The notes beneath the pieces were generated by a model. It was not told where the DNA came from, ran no database searches, and was given only the letters and a program-made list of their open reading frames with translations. Positions 42,005 to 52,272 of a DNA stretch of 64,000 bases are shown one piece after another. The stretch lies in NCBI RefSeq assembly GCF_008274625.1, contig NZ_VTRU01000005.1, positions 124,001 through 188,000 on the forward strand, given 5' to 3'. Source of the DNA: Chryseobacterium panacisoli (GTDB taxonomy: Bacteria > Bacteroidota > Bacteroidia > Flavobacteriales > Weeksellaceae). Position numbers and translations under genes: made by a program. The number at the start of each line of letters is the position of its first letter. The first letter of the stretch is position 1.

Positions 42005-44692
42005 TTAATATGTTTTTATGGTTTCCACAAAATTAACATCCGGATTCAGGATTTCAAGAATCAGGCTTTTGACCGACTTCATTGCATCATCAATATTTCC
42101 TTTGTCAAACTGCAGGGAAACCATTCCTTTTTTAGCATCTGCAAAGCTCCATATTCCTGTTTCGATCGGGTATCCCCAAAATTCCGGAAGATGCTGCACC
42201 ACATAATGGTAAATACAAAGCTGAAGCGCCTGTTTTCTTTCGCTGTTATGGAAATATTCAGCTACATTATCTCCATCAATTTTTACACTGAGATTTTTGA
42301 TTTTGGCTGTTTTATAATCAATAATTCTTAAAGTCCCGTTCAGTTTATCAATACGGTCAATGAATCCGAAGAAAGAGATTTTATCATTTCCGTCGAGAGG
42401 AAAATCGATGCTTTCAAACCTTCTTTCGATGTCAATAATCTCCAGTTTATTTCCCTGTTTTATCAATTCAAGATCATGAGTAAGGATATTTTCAATCACT
42501 TTTTTAGCAATTGCTTTATGAATATAATTCATTCCTTTCTCATAGAATTCCGGCTGGTGTTTCAGCTTTTCAATGGCAATATTTATATATTGATCTATTG
42601 CTTTAACTGAATCTTTTAAATCACTTTCTTTTAAAACCTTACCCTTCAATACCTCATACACTTCTTGAAGAGAATAATGGACCAGATTTCCGTAATTTTT
42701 CACAGAAAGTTCTTCTTCAATTTCATCTGTTTCCGAAGTATTCAAAATCTTGGAAAGGTAAAAATCAATCGGATTATAAAGGTAACTTGTAAGGTGGGAT
42801 GCGGATACTTTTTCCTTCCATTTCTGAAGACGGTCCTGTACAATCTGCGTCTTGGAAATTTCTATAGGTTTGGTGGTAATAGGCTCAGAAGAATTTTCAA
42901 TAATCAGATGTTCAATCTCATGTGAGCTCTCCATTTCAATCTGCGTAATGAAACGGCTCTTCTCCCCTGTATTCACTCCGGAACTTAAAGCGTTATATAG
43001 CAAATGTACATTCTTAGCATCCTGAATCAGTCTGTAAAAGTGATAGGCATAAATGCTGTCATTTTCAAGGAAGGTATGAAGATCAAAAAACCTTCGGATA
43101 TCAAAAGGAATATAAGTATTCTGGGAATTTCCGAGCGGCAGTTTTCCTTCATTGACAGAAAGCAGGATAACGTTTTCAAAATTCAGGAGACGGGTCTCCA
43201 GCAATCCCATGATCTGCAATCCTCTCAATGGTTCCCCCTGAAAATCTATACTTTCAGAATTGATATGCTGGTTGATCAGAATTTCCAGCGTTTCCATTTT
43301 AATTTCAATATTGTAGGGGGTCAGCTGATTTTTGATAATTCTGAATGCATTTTCAAAGTGAGAAACATTCTCATACTGAATATCGTCTATTTCAAGCCAT
43401 TTTACCTGCTGACAGAACGTAATAAGCATATCAAGATAAACATTGGTTCCCTCAGCTTTTTGAAGAAGGTTAAAATATGATAACCCGCTGAGCAGTTCAT
43501 AGAGAAGTTTTTTAGAAATATATACTATATTCCGTTCTTCTATTTTGGCTTTAAAATCATTGATAACCAGCTCGTCTTCATCAGATTTAGGCAGTTCTTC
43601 CAGAATCGGAAAAATATCTCTGTAATAATAGGAGGATTTATTTTTTTCCAGCTGTTTCTGCAGATAAAAAAGTCTTTTCACAGCATTGGAGAAGGATAAG
43701 TTTTTCAATGGAAATCCCATCGTAATATTCAAATTATCAACCCCATGCATCACATCCAGGCTGGCGGGAAGAAGGTTTTCATCCAGCAATACCACTGCTG
43801 TATTGGAATAGGTTTTATTATTGATTTCCTTAAATATTTCGGGCAGTACCTTGGTCTGGGTCACATTCCCGGATACTTCGTATACTTTAATTTTTTTAGG
43901 TTGGCTAAAGTCATCTTCTATCCATTGAAAAGTCCTGTTTTCATCAAATTCTTTCCAGGTTTTATGATTTCTCAGAAACTTTCCGGCCTCTTGTCTTTCA
44001 TCATCGAAATAATAATGGTCTGCCTGGAAGAAACATTGCGCTTTATTCCATTTCAAAAGACCTCTTACCAGCTTTTCCTCCACCGGAGTAAAGGCGTTGA
44101 ACCCACAAAAGACAAATTCTTCTTTGGTATTTTCAGCAAAATCAGCAATCTTAGCTTTAGCTGCCTCATGAATCATTCCGGAAGTTGCCCAGTTTTTTTC
44201 CTGGAGCCTCTCTTTCAAAACAGGGAGAAAAACATTCATATTCTGCCAGAAATTAAGAAACTTCTTTCTGGGTACATCATCATCCTCGCCAAGATCCTGA
44301 GCCCATTCTTTGATCCTTTCCTCATCAAACATATACTGCAGAACGGCCTGATCACTATCTGAAAATTTGAGAATATCATCCCAATCCTTCTGCAGAGTAG
44401 GAAACCACTTCAAAAAGTCCGAAAAATCATCCCTGGGAATAAGATTCAGACTTCTATACACATCAAATGAGAAAAGCCACAGCGGGATTCCCTGAATCGA
44501 CTGCTGATCTGCAATTTTATTGATGAGTTCTTCTATGGTAAAAAAATTGGGAAGAAGCCCTGAATAATTATTTTCCTCCAGGATCTGTCTGATAAACACA
44601 ATGGGACGTTTTCCGGGCAGAATGATATTAAACGCAGAAAGGTCCGGGTTTTGCGCTAGCAGTTCGTGAATGATCTTATTGAGGAATTTCAA
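42005..44692 (-). CDS. PD-(D/E)XK nuclease family protein (AddB-like), TTG start
   Basis: An 895-residue protein. The N-terminal two thirds are an inactivated helicase-like region as in AddB. The C-terminal nuclease domain starts near ASHLTSYLYNPIDFYL. It carries the catalytic FIDRIDK ... RIIDYKT core (Asp, then Asp-x-Lys). The first cysteine of the AddB iron-sulfur cluster is replaced (NPIDFYL instead of CPxxF). No AddA-like helicase gene lies in the window. The start is a TTG overlapping the DUF922 stop (TTGA). No ATG lies between that point and an upstream in-frame stop, so coupling with DUF922 translation is likely. Confidence 0.85.
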   Translation of the reverse strand: MKFLNKIIHELLAQNPDLSAFNIILPGKRPIVFIRQILEENNYSGLLPNFFTIEELINKIADQQSIQGIPLWLFSFDVYRSLNLIPRDDFSDFLKWFPTLQKDWDDILKFSDSDQAVLQYMFDEERIKEWAQDLGEDDDVPRKKFLNFWQNMNVFLPVLKERLQEKNWATSGMIHEAAKAKIADFAENTKEEFVFCGFNAFTPVEEKLVRGLLKWNKAQCFFQADHYYFDDERQEAGKFLRNHKTWKEFDENRTFQWIEDDFSQPKKIKVYEVSGNVTQTKVLPEIFKEINNKTYSNTAVVLLDENLLPASLDVMHGVDNLNITMGFPLKNLSFSNAVKRLFYLQKQLEKNKSSYYYRDIFPILEELPKSDEDELVINDFKAKIEERNIVYISKKLLYELLSGLSYFNLLQKAEGTNVYLDMLITFCQQVKWLEIDDIQYENVSHFENAFRIIKNQLTPYNIEIKMETLEILINQHINSESIDFQGEPLRGLQIMGLLETRLLNFENVILLSVNEGKLPLGNSQNTYIPFDIRRFFDLHTFLENDSIYAYHFYRLIQDAKNVHLLYNALSSGVNTGEKSRFITQIEMESSHEIEHLIIENSSEPITTKPIEISKTQIVQDRLQKWKEKVSASHLTSYLYNPIDFYLSKILNTSETDEIEEELSVKNYGNLVHYSLQEVYEVLKGKVLKESDLKDSVKAIDQYINIAIEKLKHQPEFYEKGMNYIHKAIAKKVIENILTHDLELIKQGNKLEIIDIERRFESIDFPLDGNDKISFFGFIDRIDKLNGTLRIIDYKTAKIKNLSVKIDGDNVAEYFHNSERKQALQLCIYHYVVQHLPEFWGYPIETGIWSFADAKKGMVSLQFDKGNIDDAMKSVKSLILEILNPDVNFVETIKTY

Positions 44693-45225
44693 GGGGCTTG
44701 ATAGCTTTTTAAGTTGTCTAGTTGTTCAGAAATCGTATTATTATATTCTGCCTGTTTTTCTTTATTGATTCCATGACGGGTTTCTCTGTCATAGGCCATC
44801 TGGAAGTTTTGATAATCGGTGGATATCCCGTCATAAATTGTTTTGAAGTACTTGTTATAATCACCGGAAGTCCTGATTTTTTCAGCGACAGCCTTTCTGA
44901 ATTTTCTTACAAATAATTCTGCAATATCAAAGTGTTTCTGTTCATGAAGAAGTATGTAATCATCTATTTTTTTAATATCCTTCCAGGATTTCTCTTCGTT
45001 AAATATGGTGGTAATGGTAATGGTAACCGGCGCTTTTGGATTGGAAGATTTTATAGAGGAAAATTCCCATCCGCAATGGGTATACGCTGCTACATCGGGA
45101 TTATTTTTCTTATTCACCGGACTTTTAAAATTATCCCAGGTCAGTTTTCTGCCTTCTTCCCAGGTAATCTTTTGCCCGAATACCATCGCAGCGGCCAATA
45201 AGCACAATACAAAAGTCCATCTCAT
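44689..45225 (-). CDS. DUF922 protein, putative secreted zinc protease
   Basis: A 178-residue protein with a signal peptide (to about residue 17). The motif LLHEQKHFDIAELFV contains HEQKH, a zincin-type HExxH site, supporting a metalloprotease fold as proposed for DUF922. Its ATG overlaps the stop of the upstream lipoprotein gene (TAATG), and its stop overlaps the start of the AddB-like gene. The three genes therefore form a tightly coupled operon, although an exported protease and a nuclease have no obvious shared job. Confidence 0.85.
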   Translation of the reverse strand: MRWTFVLCLLAAAMVFGQKITWEEGRKLTWDNFKSPVNKKNNPDVAAYTHCGWEFSSIKSSNPKAPVTITITTIFNEEKSWKDIKKIDDYILLHEQKHFDIAELFVRKFRKAVAEKIRTSGDYNKYFKTIYDGISTDYQNFQMAYDRETRHGINKEKQAEYNNTISEQLDNLKSYQAP

Positions 45226-45629
45226 TATTCTACCACAATTGTTTTCGTAATCCAGTTATTTCCTCCGTTCCAGAATTTAAAAGTATAGGTTCCTTTTCTC
45301 TGCGGACTGAAGTTGATCTGATTGGCTCCTACATAACTTCCCTGTGTACAAGGCCCGTTTGTGATATATTTGTAGGAAGTCACCGTTCTTTCAAGATTAG
45401 TATTGTAAATATAATCATAGCCGTAAAAGCCATCACAATGAGACGGATAGGTGGAATACGTTTTTATGCTCTGTATTGCAAAAACGGCCATCGTGTCATT
45501 GACGATTTTTACGCTGTCTATTTTGATCTTATCGATAGATTCGATTGTATGGTAATCGTCATCATTACACGAAACCAGAAGCCCGCCAAACAGTAATACT
45601 GAAAGTCCAATATTTAAAAGTTTTTTCAT
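45225..45629 (-). CDS. Lipoprotein of unknown function
   Basis: A 134-residue lipoprotein from the ATG at 45629; an in-frame TTG 27 bases earlier would spoil the signal peptide. The lipobox ends at C21 (GGLLVSC) and is followed by NDDD, which in Bacteroidetes is compatible with outer-membrane or surface sorting. The rest is beta-rich with three further cysteines and an Ig-like ending (GTYTFKFWNGGNNWITKTI). No family is recognised. First gene of the three-gene operon with DUF922 and the AddB-like protein. Confidence 0.78.
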   Translation of the reverse strand: MKKLLNIGLSVLLFGGLLVSCNDDDYHTIESIDKIKIDSVKIVNDTMAVFAIQSIKTYSTYPSHCDGFYGYDYIYNTNLERTVTSYKYITNGPCTQGSYVGANQINFSPQRKGTYTFKFWNGGNNWITKTIVVE

Positions 45630-45691
45630 AACCTTTAATTTTCTGATTATTAACAAATATTAGCAAAAATTATTCCTTATTTACATAAAAA

Positions 45692-46327
45692 TCAGGAATT
45701 AAAATTACCTTTTGATACATAAACTACTTTTTTAGTATCAAAAAATTCTTCATCAAAATAGTGTTTAAGGTTGAAAATTTCACATTTAATTCCGGCCAGT
45801 TCTTCTGCAAGATCACCGCCTTTTAAATATAAAATCCCGTTATGTTTAGGGTTAAACTGTTCTTTTTCAAACTTCCCTTTCAGCCATCTTAAAAATTCCG
45901 GCATCTGGGTTACCGCTCTGCTGACTACAAAGTGGAATTTTTCTTTGAGTTTTTCTGCTCTTCCGTGGATAGCCGTTACATTCGTCAATCCTACGCCTTC
46001 CGCTACAGCCTGTACCACACTGATTTTCTTACCGATAGAATCAATCAGCGTAAATTCTGTTTCAGGAAACAGGATCGCCAGAGGAATTCCCGGAAAACCT
46101 CCTCCGGTTCCGATATCCAGGACTCTTGTTCCCGGAGCAAATTCCATCACTTTTGCAATTCCCAAAGAGTGGAGAATATGCTTTTCATACAGCGACTCCA
46201 TATCTTTTCTGGAAATTACATTGATCTTTTCATTCCATTCGTTGTACAGATTTTCCAATTGCGAGAACTGTTCTTTCTGTTTTTCAGTAAGATCCGGGAA
46301 ATATTTTAATAGTAACGATGCAGACAT
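45692..46327 (-). CDS. rsmG: 16S rRNA (guanine527-N7) methyltransferase
   Basis: A 211-residue cytoplasmic enzyme that methylates G527 of 16S rRNA (E. coli numbering). Start chosen at the ATG at 46327 (MSASLLLKYFPDLTEKQ), not an in-frame TTG 21 bases earlier. The N-terminal NEKINVISRKD and HILHSL motifs are typical of RsmG. The SAM loop VLDIGTGGGFPGIPLAILFP and SRAVTQMPEFLRW follow. Length is normal. Confidence 0.96.
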   Translation of the reverse strand: MSASLLLKYFPDLTEKQKEQFSQLENLYNEWNEKINVISRKDMESLYEKHILHSLGIAKVMEFAPGTRVLDIGTGGGFPGIPLAILFPETEFTLIDSIGKKISVVQAVAEGVGLTNVTAIHGRAEKLKEKFHFVVSRAVTQMPEFLRWLKGKFEKEQFNPKHNGILYLKGGDLAEELAGIKCEIFNLKHYFDEEFFDTKKVVYVSKGNFNS

Positions 46328-46424
46328 GTGAATTATTATAAACAGCAAAAATAAGTTTTATTTCTCTTGTATTCAAATCTACTTTTCCCTGCAGGCCCTG
46401 TTTCAGGTTTTTCAGCAGAGATCA

Positions 46425-47762
46425 TTACTTCGCAATACCCGGAATTACAGGAACGTTCAGGTTTCCGGACTGGCTGACTGTCTGTACGGCAAAAATATAA
46501 TTGTCTTTGGAAAGCGGAACTTTAATAGAAAGCTCTTTTGTAAATATTTTTTTCTGCCATACCGGACTGTCTGTTTCCCGTGCCAGCACATAATACCCTG
46601 CCGGAGTTCCTGATTTTGGCTTTTCCCAATGGAGGGTTGTGGAATTCGTTAATTCTTTGACATCCATTTCTGCTTTTTCAGGTTTTGAAGTGGATTTGGC
46701 AAGACTGGCAAGTACAGCAATGTTTGCAGCCACATTCTTCTTCAGATATTTAAAATCTATAAATTCAGGCAGATCACCATATTGCTTATTATTTTCTACT
46801 CTTATATCCTGATGCTGATGATCGTAATTTTCGTAATACTCAGTCAATCTTACTGAAGGAAATCCGTTATTGACAAAGCTGGTATGATCTCCTCCGCGCA
46901 GAAACCTGTCATTTCTGTAGATCAGTTTTATTTCAAGTCCTTTAACGTACTGTTCTGTAATTTCTTTAATATATCTCGCCAGCTGTCTGGATTCGCTGTC
47001 ATTTTCAAAACCCAGATTCCTGATTGTCATTGCCTTTTTATCCAGATCTTTATAAGGCAGGCCTTCACTGAATACGCGGAGTGTACGGGTATTGATTTCT
47101 CCTGTTTCCCCTGCTTTCGGATTGCCAATCATATCATTGTTCAGAACGGCTTCCAACTGCAAATTTTCTCTCTTCATTTTTTCTGCCAATTGTTTAGATC
47201 CCAGCAAGGATTGTTCTTCTCCGGAAAAAGCCACAAAGATAATGGAGGTCGGAAATGAAGATCTGCTTAATATTCTTGCAGATTCAATAACGGCACTTAC
47301 TCCGCTGCCGTCATCATTGGCTCCGGGCGCCTTGGAGGTTCTGTTCATTACATCTGTTACCCTCGAGTCAAGATGCCCGCCGATCAGAAATATTCTTTTG
47401 TCATTCGGATCTGTACCTTTCAGGAAAGCAACAGCATTTCCAAGATTGACTGGTTTATCAATTCGTTTTCCATCCGGCTGAAGATCTTCCTGCTGAAGGT
47501 ACACTTCCATTCTGCCTCCGGAATTTTTTGCATACTCATTGAATTTTTTCACAACCCAGTTTCTTGCTGCTCCTATCCCTTGTTTTGGATCATCTGTTGT
47601 ACTCAAAGTATGTCTGGTCTCAAAACTTACCAGTCTGCCGATGTAGGATTTTAATGAATCTTCATTTACCTGCGAGACATATTTCTTCACTTCATCATCT
47701 TTTGAGTACCGCTGAGAAAAGGCAGTACAGGAAATCAGCAATAAAAAAACGGAATATTTCAT
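46425..47762 (-). CDS. M28 family zinc aminopeptidase (exported)
   Basis: A 445-residue protein with a signal peptide (to about residue 16). The M28 domain has its zinc ligands and catalytic residues intact: GGHLDSR (His, Asp), GANDDGSG (bridging Asp), FSGEEQSLLG (general-base Glu and ligand Glu), NNDMIG (Asp) and RGGDHTSF (His). A C-terminal fibronectin-like segment (about 360-445, STTLHWEKPKSGTPAGYYVL) follows. It is not closely related to the M28 cluster at the end of the window. It is probably a periplasmic or secreted aminopeptidase. Confidence 0.9.
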   Translation of the reverse strand: MKYSVFLLLISCTAFSQRYSKDDEVKKYVSQVNEDSLKSYIGRLVSFETRHTLSTTDDPKQGIGAARNWVVKKFNEYAKNSGGRMEVYLQQEDLQPDGKRIDKPVNLGNAVAFLKGTDPNDKRIFLIGGHLDSRVTDVMNRTSKAPGANDDGSGVSAVIESARILSRSSFPTSIIFVAFSGEEQSLLGSKQLAEKMKRENLQLEAVLNNDMIGNPKAGETGEINTRTLRVFSEGLPYKDLDKKAMTIRNLGFENDSESRQLARYIKEITEQYVKGLEIKLIYRNDRFLRGGDHTSFVNNGFPSVRLTEYYENYDHQHQDIRVENNKQYGDLPEFIDFKYLKKNVAANIAVLASLAKSTSKPEKAEMDVKELTNSTTLHWEKPKSGTPAGYYVLARETDSPVWQKKIFTKELSIKVPLSKDNYIFAVQTVSQSGNLNVPVIPGIAK

Positions 47763-47998
47763 AGAATGGTCTTTGATTGTTTAAAGATACGAAACCCTGA
47801 ACTTCAGAAGCACTTTTTATTTACCCTAAATTTTCACTTATTCTCTATTATTGATTGTCATTTGATCAAAACAAGTTACAACTGCTTATCCCTGTCAAAG
47901 TAACATAATGATCCCAACAAGGAAAAATCTGTTCAAAACCTGACAAAAATCTTTTAAGTAACCCCTACTTTTATTACCCCCAAAAGACGTTTTTATTA

Positions 47999-48006
47999 TA
48001 TATTTG
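47999..48006 (+). promoter_or_regulatory. Candidate -7 element for aminotransferase gene
   Basis: TATATTTG matches TAnnTTTG, 18 bases before the ATG at 48025. Confidence 0.45.
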
Positions 48007-48024
48007 TTAAAATTCAAAAAGTAC

Positions 48025-49218
48025 ATGGATAAACTTTCAGATAGAGTAAAAAGATTAGGATACTCACAGACATTTGTAATGTCTAACAAAGCCAGAGAAA
48101 TGAAAGCCAGCGGAATAGATGTGATCAGCTTAACTCTTGGTGAACCGGATTTCGATGTTCCGGACAATATCAAACAGGCCGCTTTTGATGCCATCAACCA
48201 AAACTATAGCCACTACTCTCCCGTACCCGGATTTCTGGAACTGCGTGAGGCTATTGCTTACAAATTAAAAAGAGATAATAACCTGGAGTACAAACCTACC
48301 CAGATCTGTGTTTCAAATGGAGCTAAACAAGCGATTCTGAATGTTCTGGCATCCATTATCAACGATGGAGATGAAGTGCTTCTTCCTGCTCCGTATTGGG
48401 TAAGCTATGATGAAATGGTAAAAATGATGGGCGGAACTTCCGTAATGCTCCCTACGTCTTATTTAACGGACTTTAAAGTAACAGCAGAACAGCTTGAAGA
48501 AGCTATTACAGAGAAAACCAAAGCGGTACTTTTCAGTTCTCCATGTAATCCGTCAGGTGGATATTATACGTATGACGAATTAAAATCCATCGCTAAAGTG
48601 ATCGCTAAATATCCTCAGGTAACGATAATTTCTGACGAGATTTACGAATATATCAATTACGAAACAAAAACAACTTCTATTGCACAGTTCCCGGAAGTAT
48701 ATGAACAGACTGCAGTAATCAACGGAATGTCAAAAGCATTTGCCATGACAGGATGGAGAATAGGTTATTCTGCATGTCCGGAATGGCTGGCAAAAGCTTG
48801 TGAAAAAGTACAGGGACAGATGACCAGCGGAGCCAATACCATGGCACAGAGAGCCTCTATTACTGCGTTGAAAACAGATCCTTCTGAATACAGATATATG
48901 ATTGACGCCTTCAAAGAAAGAAGAGATCTTGTGTATGAACTGATCAAAGAAATCCCGGGATTTAAAGTACTGCTTCCTAAAGCCGCATTTTATTTCTTCC
49001 CGGATATTTCGCACTATATCGGAAAAACCCTGAACGGAACCGAAATTAAGAACTCTGATGACTTTGCCATGTTCCTTCTGGAAAATGCTCATGTAGGCTG
49101 TGTTGGCGGATTCTCTTTCGGAAGTCCGGAATGTATCAGATTCTCTTATGCTGCCTCTGAAGAAGATTTGAGAGAAGCCATGAAGCGAATCAAAAATTTA
49201 CTGGAACAATTCAACTAA
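48025..49218 (+). CDS. PLP-dependent class I aminotransferase (aspartate aminotransferase-like)
   Basis: A 397-residue cytoplasmic enzyme from the ATG at 48025; a TTG 21 bases earlier lies inside the likely promoter and is rejected. The fold-type I core shows SLTLGEPDFDVP, SNGAKQAI and SPCNPSGG. The PLP lysine is in NGMSKAFAMTGWRIGY and the substrate arginine region in ECIRFSYAAS. It resembles the AspC group of Bacteroidetes. It is 32 bases upstream of the M16 peptidase gene and likely co-transcribed. Confidence 0.92.
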   Translation: MDKLSDRVKRLGYSQTFVMSNKAREMKASGIDVISLTLGEPDFDVPDNIKQAAFDAINQNYSHYSPVPGFLELREAIAYKLKRDNNLEYKPTQICVSNGAKQAILNVLASIINDGDEVLLPAPYWVSYDEMVKMMGGTSVMLPTSYLTDFKVTAEQLEEAITEKTKAVLFSSPCNPSGGYYTYDELKSIAKVIAKYPQVTIISDEIYEYINYETKTTSIAQFPEVYEQTAVINGMSKAFAMTGWRIGYSACPEWLAKACEKVQGQMTSGANTMAQRASITALKTDPSEYRYMIDAFKERRDLVYELIKEIPGFKVLLPKAAFYFFPDISHYIGKTLNGTEIKNSDDFAMFLLENAHVGCVGGFSFGSPECIRFSYAASEEDLREAMKRIKNLLEQFN

Positions 49219-49250
49219 CAAATTAATAACCAAAATAAAGCACAACAGCA

Positions 49251-52190
49251 ATGAATCTGTTAAAAAAACTAACCATCGCAACCAGTATTGCCGCTGCAAG
49301 TTTTGCAGGATATGCTTTTGGCCAGGATTTCCAGTGGAAAGAGGGAAATTCTAATGGCTACAAGTATAAATACGTTACCAATGACCCTACTTCCGCAAGG
49401 TATTACACCTTAAAGAACGGATTAACAGTTATTTTAAGTCCAACAAACAAGGATCCGAGAATACAAACGTATATTGCCACTAAGGCAGGAAGCAAAACAG
49501 ACCCTGCAGATCACACGGGTCTTGCCCACTATCTGGAGCATATGCTTTTCAAAGGAACCAATCAGTTCGGATCTAAGGACTGGGCAAAAGAAAAACCTCT
49601 TTTAGACCAAATTGACGCTCTTTATGAAAAGTACAACCAGACTAAGGATGAAGCTAAAAGAAAAGAAATCTATAAAGAGATTGACAAAGTTTCCGGAGAG
49701 GCTGCAAAATATGCAATTGCGAACGAATACGACAAAATGATGGCCGGTATGGGAGCTGACGGAACTAATGCCTTCACTTCCTTTGAACAAACGGTGTACA
49801 CAGAAGATGTGCCGTCCAATGTTCTTGACAAATTTCTTGCTGTACAGGCTGAAAGATTCAGAGAGCCTGTTTTAAGACTCTTCCACACAGAGCTTGAAGC
49901 CGTATATGAAGAAAAAAACAGATCTCTTGATGATGATGGAGATAAAGTTTTCGATACGATGTTTGCCAACCTTTTCCCTAACAACAATTACGGAAAGCAG
50001 ACAACCATCGGAACGATTGAACATTTGAAGAATCCTTCTTTACACGCTATCCGAGAATATTACAACAATTATTACGTTCCCAACAACATGGGAATCATCA
50101 TGTCCGGAGATTTTAATCCGGATGAAGTGATTGCAAAAATAGACAAGGCTTTCTCTTATATGAAGCCTAAAGCTATTCCTGAATATAAAGTAGGACAGGA
50201 AAAACCCATTACTGCTCCCATTGTAAAAGAGGTTACAGGACCTAATCCTGAAAATGTAATGCTTGGTTTCAGATTTCCGGGCGCTTCTACTAAAGATGCA
50301 AGAATGCTGAACCTTGTTGGAAACATGCTTACCAACGGGCAGGCAGGATTAATTGACCTTGATCTGGTAAAAAAACAAAAATTATTGGGAGCATATGCAG
50401 GTTCTTATGCTTTAAAAGATTATTCGGTATTACTTTTACAGGGAAAACCAACTGAAGGACAGTCTCTGGATGAAGTAAAAAATCTTCTTCTTCAGGAAAT
50501 TGATAAATTAAGAAAAGGGGAATTTTCTGATGATCTTATTCAGTCTATTGTCAATAACGAAAAGAAAGGTATTATTCAGAAGGATGAAAAATATTCATCA
50601 AGAGCAAGCATCCTGATGGATGAATTTACTTCAGATATTGACCATAAAGCATCCTTGGAATATGTTGACGAAATTTCCAAACTTACAAAGAAAGATATCA
50701 TGGACTTCGTCTCCAAATATCTTCAGAATAACAACTATGTTGCGGTTTATAAAAGAAAAGGGGAAGACAAGAGCATTGTAAAAGTTGACAAACCAACAAT
50801 TACGCCTGTTTCTGTAAACAGAGAAGACCAGTCTCCTTTCCTTAAGAAGATTGATGAAATGCCCGAAAACCCAATCGCTCCGGTATGGTTGAATTATGAT
50901 AAAGACATCGCTAAAAACAAATTGGCTGATGTAGATGTACTTTCTGTAAAAAATACAGACAATGCTCTGTTCAGAATGTATTATCACTTTGATTCCGGAA
51001 AATGGAACAACAAAATTCTTCCTATAGCAGCAGAATATCTTCAGTATTTAGGAACCAAAGACAAATCTTCAGAAGTAATCAGCAAAGAATTTTATAAACT
51101 TGCTTCAAGCTTCAATGTAGGCGCCGGAAATGAAGAAACTTATGTTTCTCTTGAAGGTTTAAATGAAAACTTTGATAAAACCATTTCTTTATTTGAAGAT
51201 CTGATTAAAAACTGCCAGGCAGATCAGGCAGCTCTTGATGCTTACAAAACAAGACTGAAAAAAGCCAGAGCCAATGCAAAGCAGAATAAAGGAACCATTA
51301 TGGCCGGATTAAGAAGCTATGCTCAATATGGTGCACAGAATCCATTCAACAATGTATTGAGCGATGCTGAACTTGACGCCTTAAAAGCAGAAGATCTGAT
51401 TAATGTTCTTCATGATTTGTTTAATTTCAAGCACAAGGTATTATACTATGGTCCGAAATCAGGAAACGAAGTGGTTGCCTCTCTAAAACCTGTCCACAAA
51501 CTTCCTGCAACGTTGAAAGACCTACCTAAGTCTAAGACTTTTGCTCAGATCCCGACTGATAAAAATAAAGTATTGTTTGCCCATTATGACATGGTACAGG
51601 CAGAGGTTTTCTGGGTAAGAAACGCAGACCAGTACAACCCTTCAACAACTCCTACTGTAAGCTTGTTCAACAACTACTTTGGAGGCGGAATGGGATCTAT
51701 TGTTTTCCAGACGATCAGAGAATCCAAGGCGCTGGCCTACTCTACCTATTCTTATTTTGCACTTCCAAGCAAGAAAACAGACAAGGATATGATTATGGCG
51801 TATGTAGGAACGCAGGCAGACAAATTCAATGAGTCTACAACGGCAATGAATGAACTTTTAACAACGCTTCCAAAATCTGAACAGTTATTTGAAACAGCAA
51901 AAAGCGGATTGAAAAAATCTATTGCTTCTGAAAGAATCACTCAGGACGGAATCATCTTCTCTTATCTGAAATCTCAAAGACTCGGAAACAATTTCGACAT
52001 GAGAAAGAACGTCTACGAACAGGCACCAAAACTGTCTTTTGCAGACATCAATACATTCCATGATAAGGAAATGAAGAACAAAAACTACACATACTGTCTT
52101 GTTGCATCTCAAGATAAAGTAAATGAGGCCGATATGCAGAAATTAGGTGAGGTAAAAAAACTTAATTTAACCGAAGTATTTGGTTACTAA
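49251..52190 (+). CDS. M16 family zinc peptidase (two-domain, exported)
   Basis: A 979-residue protein with a signal peptide (to about residue 24). The inverted zinc site HYLEH (H93, E96, H97) and the downstream ligand region ELEAVYEEKNRS are intact. A helical, Lys/Glu-rich insertion at about 115-165 lies between them. The second M16 domain (about 560-979) has the typical inactive-domain pattern, with NNYFGGGMGSIVFQTIRESKALAYS. Such enzymes degrade peptides or process exported proteins in the periplasm. A perfect palindromic terminator follows. Confidence 0.93.
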   Translation: MNLLKKLTIATSIAAASFAGYAFGQDFQWKEGNSNGYKYKYVTNDPTSARYYTLKNGLTVILSPTNKDPRIQTYIATKAGSKTDPADHTGLAHYLEHMLFKGTNQFGSKDWAKEKPLLDQIDALYEKYNQTKDEAKRKEIYKEIDKVSGEAAKYAIANEYDKMMAGMGADGTNAFTSFEQTVYTEDVPSNVLDKFLAVQAERFREPVLRLFHTELEAVYEEKNRSLDDDGDKVFDTMFANLFPNNNYGKQTTIGTIEHLKNPSLHAIREYYNNYYVPNNMGIIMSGDFNPDEVIAKIDKAFSYMKPKAIPEYKVGQEKPITAPIVKEVTGPNPENVMLGFRFPGASTKDARMLNLVGNMLTNGQAGLIDLDLVKKQKLLGAYAGSYALKDYSVLLLQGKPTEGQSLDEVKNLLLQEIDKLRKGEFSDDLIQSIVNNEKKGIIQKDEKYSSRASILMDEFTSDIDHKASLEYVDEISKLTKKDIMDFVSKYLQNNNYVAVYKRKGEDKSIVKVDKPTITPVSVNREDQSPFLKKIDEMPENPIAPVWLNYDKDIAKNKLADVDVLSVKNTDNALFRMYYHFDSGKWNNKILPIAAEYLQYLGTKDKSSEVISKEFYKLASSFNVGAGNEETYVSLEGLNENFDKTISLFEDLIKNCQADQAALDAYKTRLKKARANAKQNKGTIMAGLRSYAQYGAQNPFNNVLSDAELDALKAEDLINVLHDLFNFKHKVLYYGPKSGNEVVASLKPVHKLPATLKDLPKSKTFAQIPTDKNKVLFAHYDMVQAEVFWVRNADQYNPSTTPTVSLFNNYFGGGMGSIVFQTIRESKALAYSTYSYFALPSKKTDKDMIMAYVGTQADKFNESTTAMNELLTTLPKSEQLFETAKSGLKKSIASERITQDGIIFSYLKSQRLGNNFDMRKNVYEQAPKLSFADINTFHDKEMKNKNYTYCLVASQDKVNEADMQKLGEVKKLNLTEVFGY

Positions 52191-52197
52191 AATAAAC

Positions 52198-52223
52198 AAA
52201 AAGCCCTGATATCAGGGCTTTTT
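52198..52223. terminator. Intrinsic terminator of M16 peptidase gene
   Basis: A 26-base perfect palindrome (arms AAAAAGCCCTGAT / ATCAGGGCTTTTT). Confidence 0.88.
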
Positions 52224-52272
52224 GTTTAACAGCATGTCAAAAACAATTATAGATTTTATTTATCAACATTTA

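Noticed and set aside
43745-44362. A 205-residue open frame on the plus strand
   Set aside because: Antisense to the AddB-like gene, with no recognisable motif.
45771-46331. A 186-residue open frame on the plus strand
   Set aside because: Antisense to rsmG, whose motifs are unambiguous.
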